Shown here: piece after piece, positions 4,849 to 6,043 of the stretch
Layout: every line of letters begins with the position of its first letter
How positions within the stretch are numbered: position 1 is the stretch's first letter
Assembly: GCA_028877045.1 (NCBI GenBank)
Contig: JAGWPQ010000375.1
Span: 1 to 6,043, forward strand
Reading direction: 5' to 3'
Length of the DNA stretch: 6,043 nt
DNA from: Bacteroidota bacterium
GTDB lineage: Bacteria; Bacteroidota; Bacteroidia; Chitinophagales; Chitinophagaceae
Program-made: the position numbers and the translations under genes
Notes under the pieces: model-generated
Database searches by the model: none
Told to the model about the DNA's origin: nothing
Seen by the model: the letters and a program-made list of their open reading frames with translations, nothing else

Positions 4849-6043
4849 TTATTAGGCAAACCTTCTCTTTCCGTCAACGAATTATTTTTTATTCCTTTAA
4901 TCAATCCCCTGCAATCTTTGCTGCCGCAGGTGCAATTAAATGGCTCCATGTTTTCATCGAGGAAAGAAGTATAATCAAGCGTTAGCTCTTCGCCTTTTAA
5001 AATATCTTTTAAAGCAACAACATTCAATCCAACATATCCGGTATTGGCATCACAACAATGATTTTGAGGTGCCCATTCGGCAGGATTATCATCCCACAAT
5101 AAAAAAATTTCTTTGCTTACCGGATAAGCATAACGACGAAAAATTTCTTTATCATTTTCGTTCCAATTGTTTTCTACAAAACGCCGGGTTGCCAATCGTT
5201 GAGATTTTCCTTCACCTAAAAAAATTATTTCACCTTGCTTAATATCTCTGTTGGCATAAATGCCGAAACCCGCAATACTGTTGCCTTTCATCACATAACA
5301 TTTTTGTTTCCGGTTGTGACGGGCAATGCCTTCGGCGATGATATGATGCAGAAAACCTGATTGACCAACGCCATCATATTTTAAAATATAATCGGCTGAA
5401 CCTTCGTAACCATCTTTATAAAAAACAGAGCAGGTAAAATTTATTTCAAGAAAAAATATTTCGCCTTTATTGTTCATCCTGAAATCCATTCTTGCATAAC
5501 CAACGCCGTTGAACGATTTAAAAATGCGTTGCGCATATTCACGCAATTGTTTATCTAACGCAACATCGGTAACAGGAATATTTGCATCAGGATGCAGCTC
5601 CGATGTTTTCAAAGCATAAGTTTTAAAACGATTTCCTTCGGGAAAAATAAATTCCACAGGACGAAAAGCTGTTGATGTTTTTCCATCGGCATTGGCGGCA
5701 ACTAAAACAGTAAATTCTCTTCCGTCAATGTATTCTTCAACCAGCACTTCATCATATTCGTCAATAATATTTTCAACTTTTTCTTTCAATTGATTTTTAT
5801 CGTGCACCAGCGAATGTTCGTCAACACCCAAACTATCACCTGCTTTTGCGGGTTTAACAAACATGGGGAATTGTAAAAACTTGCAGGCATTTTCAACATC
5901 GCTGATTTTTTCAATTAAAAAATAAGCCGGCGTTTTTACACCTTCGCAATAAGCCACATATTTCATCAATTCTTTAGTAGGATCGTATAATAAAGTTGAC
6001 GGACCGGTGTGCGGAAGGTTCAATAATTCCAAAGTATAAATAA
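4845..6043 (-). CDS. ATP-grasp ligase (D-Ala-D-Ala ligase-like) fused to a SET-domain methyltransferase (5' end outside window)
   Basis: This cytoplasmic fusion protein has an N-terminus that is cut off. A TTG at 6032 could be read as a start, but the frame is open to 6043 and IYTLELLNLPHTGP matches the end of the Ddl N-terminal domain, so roughly 80-100 residues are probably missing. Numbering from 6032, the ATP-grasp part (about 20-235) has FVKPAKAGDSLGV (58-70, ATP-binding Lys60), VEEYIDGREFTV (98-109), and metal-binding Asp183, Glu196 and Asn198 (RMDF, LEIN). The SET part (about 245-380) has GFGIYA (255-260, cofactor loop), NHCCDAN (324-330), EELTLDY (348-354) with the catalytic Tyr354, and a post-SET zinc motif CTCGSKDC (367-374). 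The ATP-grasp fold forms amide bonds using ATP; SET domains transfer methyl groups from S-adenosylmethionine, usually to protein lysine. Both look intact. After Glu-x-Asn the sequence is FTCSVF instead of the SPG loop of true Ddl, so cell-wall D-Ala-D-Ala synthesis is unlikely. The substrate is unknown. Confidence 0.9.
   Translation of the reverse strand, partial: IYTLELLNLPHTGPSTLLYDPTKELMKYVAYCEGVKTPAYFLIEKISDVENACKFLQFPMFVKPAKAGDSLGVDEHSLVHDKNQLKEKVENIIDEYDEVLVEEYIDGREFTVLVAANADGKTSTAFRPVEFIFPEGNRFKTYALKTSELHPDANIPVTDVALDKQLREYAQRIFKSFNGVGYARMDFRMNNKGEIFFLEINFTCSVFYKDGYEGSADYILKYDGVGQSGFLHHIIAEGIARHNRKQKCYVMKGNSIAGFGIYANRDIKQGEIIFLGEGKSQRLATRRFVENNWNENDKEIFRRYAYPVSKEIFLLWDDNPAEWAPQNHCCDANTGYVGLNVVALKDILKGEELTLDYTSFLDENMEPFNCTCGSKDCRGLIKGIKNNSLTEREGLPNN

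Noticed and set aside
4940..5242. Plus-strand ORF of 100 codons
   Set aside because: It is antisense to the SET domain, whose conserved motifs explain the sequence.
6030..6032. TTG at 6032 as the true start of the ATP-grasp-SET gene
   Set aside because: The frame stays open to the window edge, and the visible first residues match the interior of a Ddl N-terminal domain, so the gene very likely begins further out.
4845..6043. Calling the fusion gene ddl (D-alanine-D-alanine ligase)
   Set aside because: The fold matches, but the acceptor loop lacks the Ddl Pro-Gly pattern and a SET domain is attached, so cell-wall dipeptide synthesis is not supported.

Overview
The window looks like chromosomal DNA from a member of the phylum Bacteroidota, plausibly Chitinophagaceae-like. 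It is AT-rich, its genes have A-rich leaders instead of clear Shine-Dalgarno sequences, and the helicase, short SSB, small zinc-ribbon protein and GH30 enzyme all resemble Bacteroidota proteins. The family-level placement is inference.

Layout. (1) Positions 1-2282, minus strand: a Pif1/RecD-like superfamily 1 helicase with C-terminal HRDC and helix-turn-helix regions. Its 3' end runs off the left edge. (2) Positions 2283-2381: a short spacer holding a convincing intrinsic terminator for the next gene. (3) Positions 2382-2726, minus: a 114-residue single-stranded DNA-binding protein that is just an OB fold, without the usual acidic tail. (4) Positions 2727-2924: a divergent intergenic region with overlapping inverted repeats, a possible 19-codon leader ORF and a hairpin. 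(5) Positions 2925-3302, plus: a small zinc-ribbon protein of unknown function. (6) Positions 3388-4848, plus: a secreted GH30 glycoside hydrolase with both catalytic glutamates. (7) Positions 4845-6043, minus: a two-domain enzyme with a D-Ala-D-Ala-ligase-like ATP-grasp domain followed by a SET methyltransferase domain. Its N-terminus lies beyond the right edge. It overlaps the GH30 gene tail to tail by four bases.

How they fit together. The helicase and SSB share a strand and a broad theme (DNA unwinding and single-strand protection), but a terminator separates them, so they need not be one operon. The SSB and zinc-ribbon genes share a control region. The GH30 enzyme looks like a stand-alone periplasmic or secreted glycosidase; no SusC/SusD pair is visible here. 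The ATP-grasp-SET fusion is the most unusual gene. It joins an ATP-dependent amide-bond-forming fold to a domain normally known for protein lysine methylation, and both halves keep their key catalytic residues. Its substrate cannot be read from the sequence. Nothing here shows a CRISPR array, tRNA or rRNA gene, insertion sequence or attachment site.
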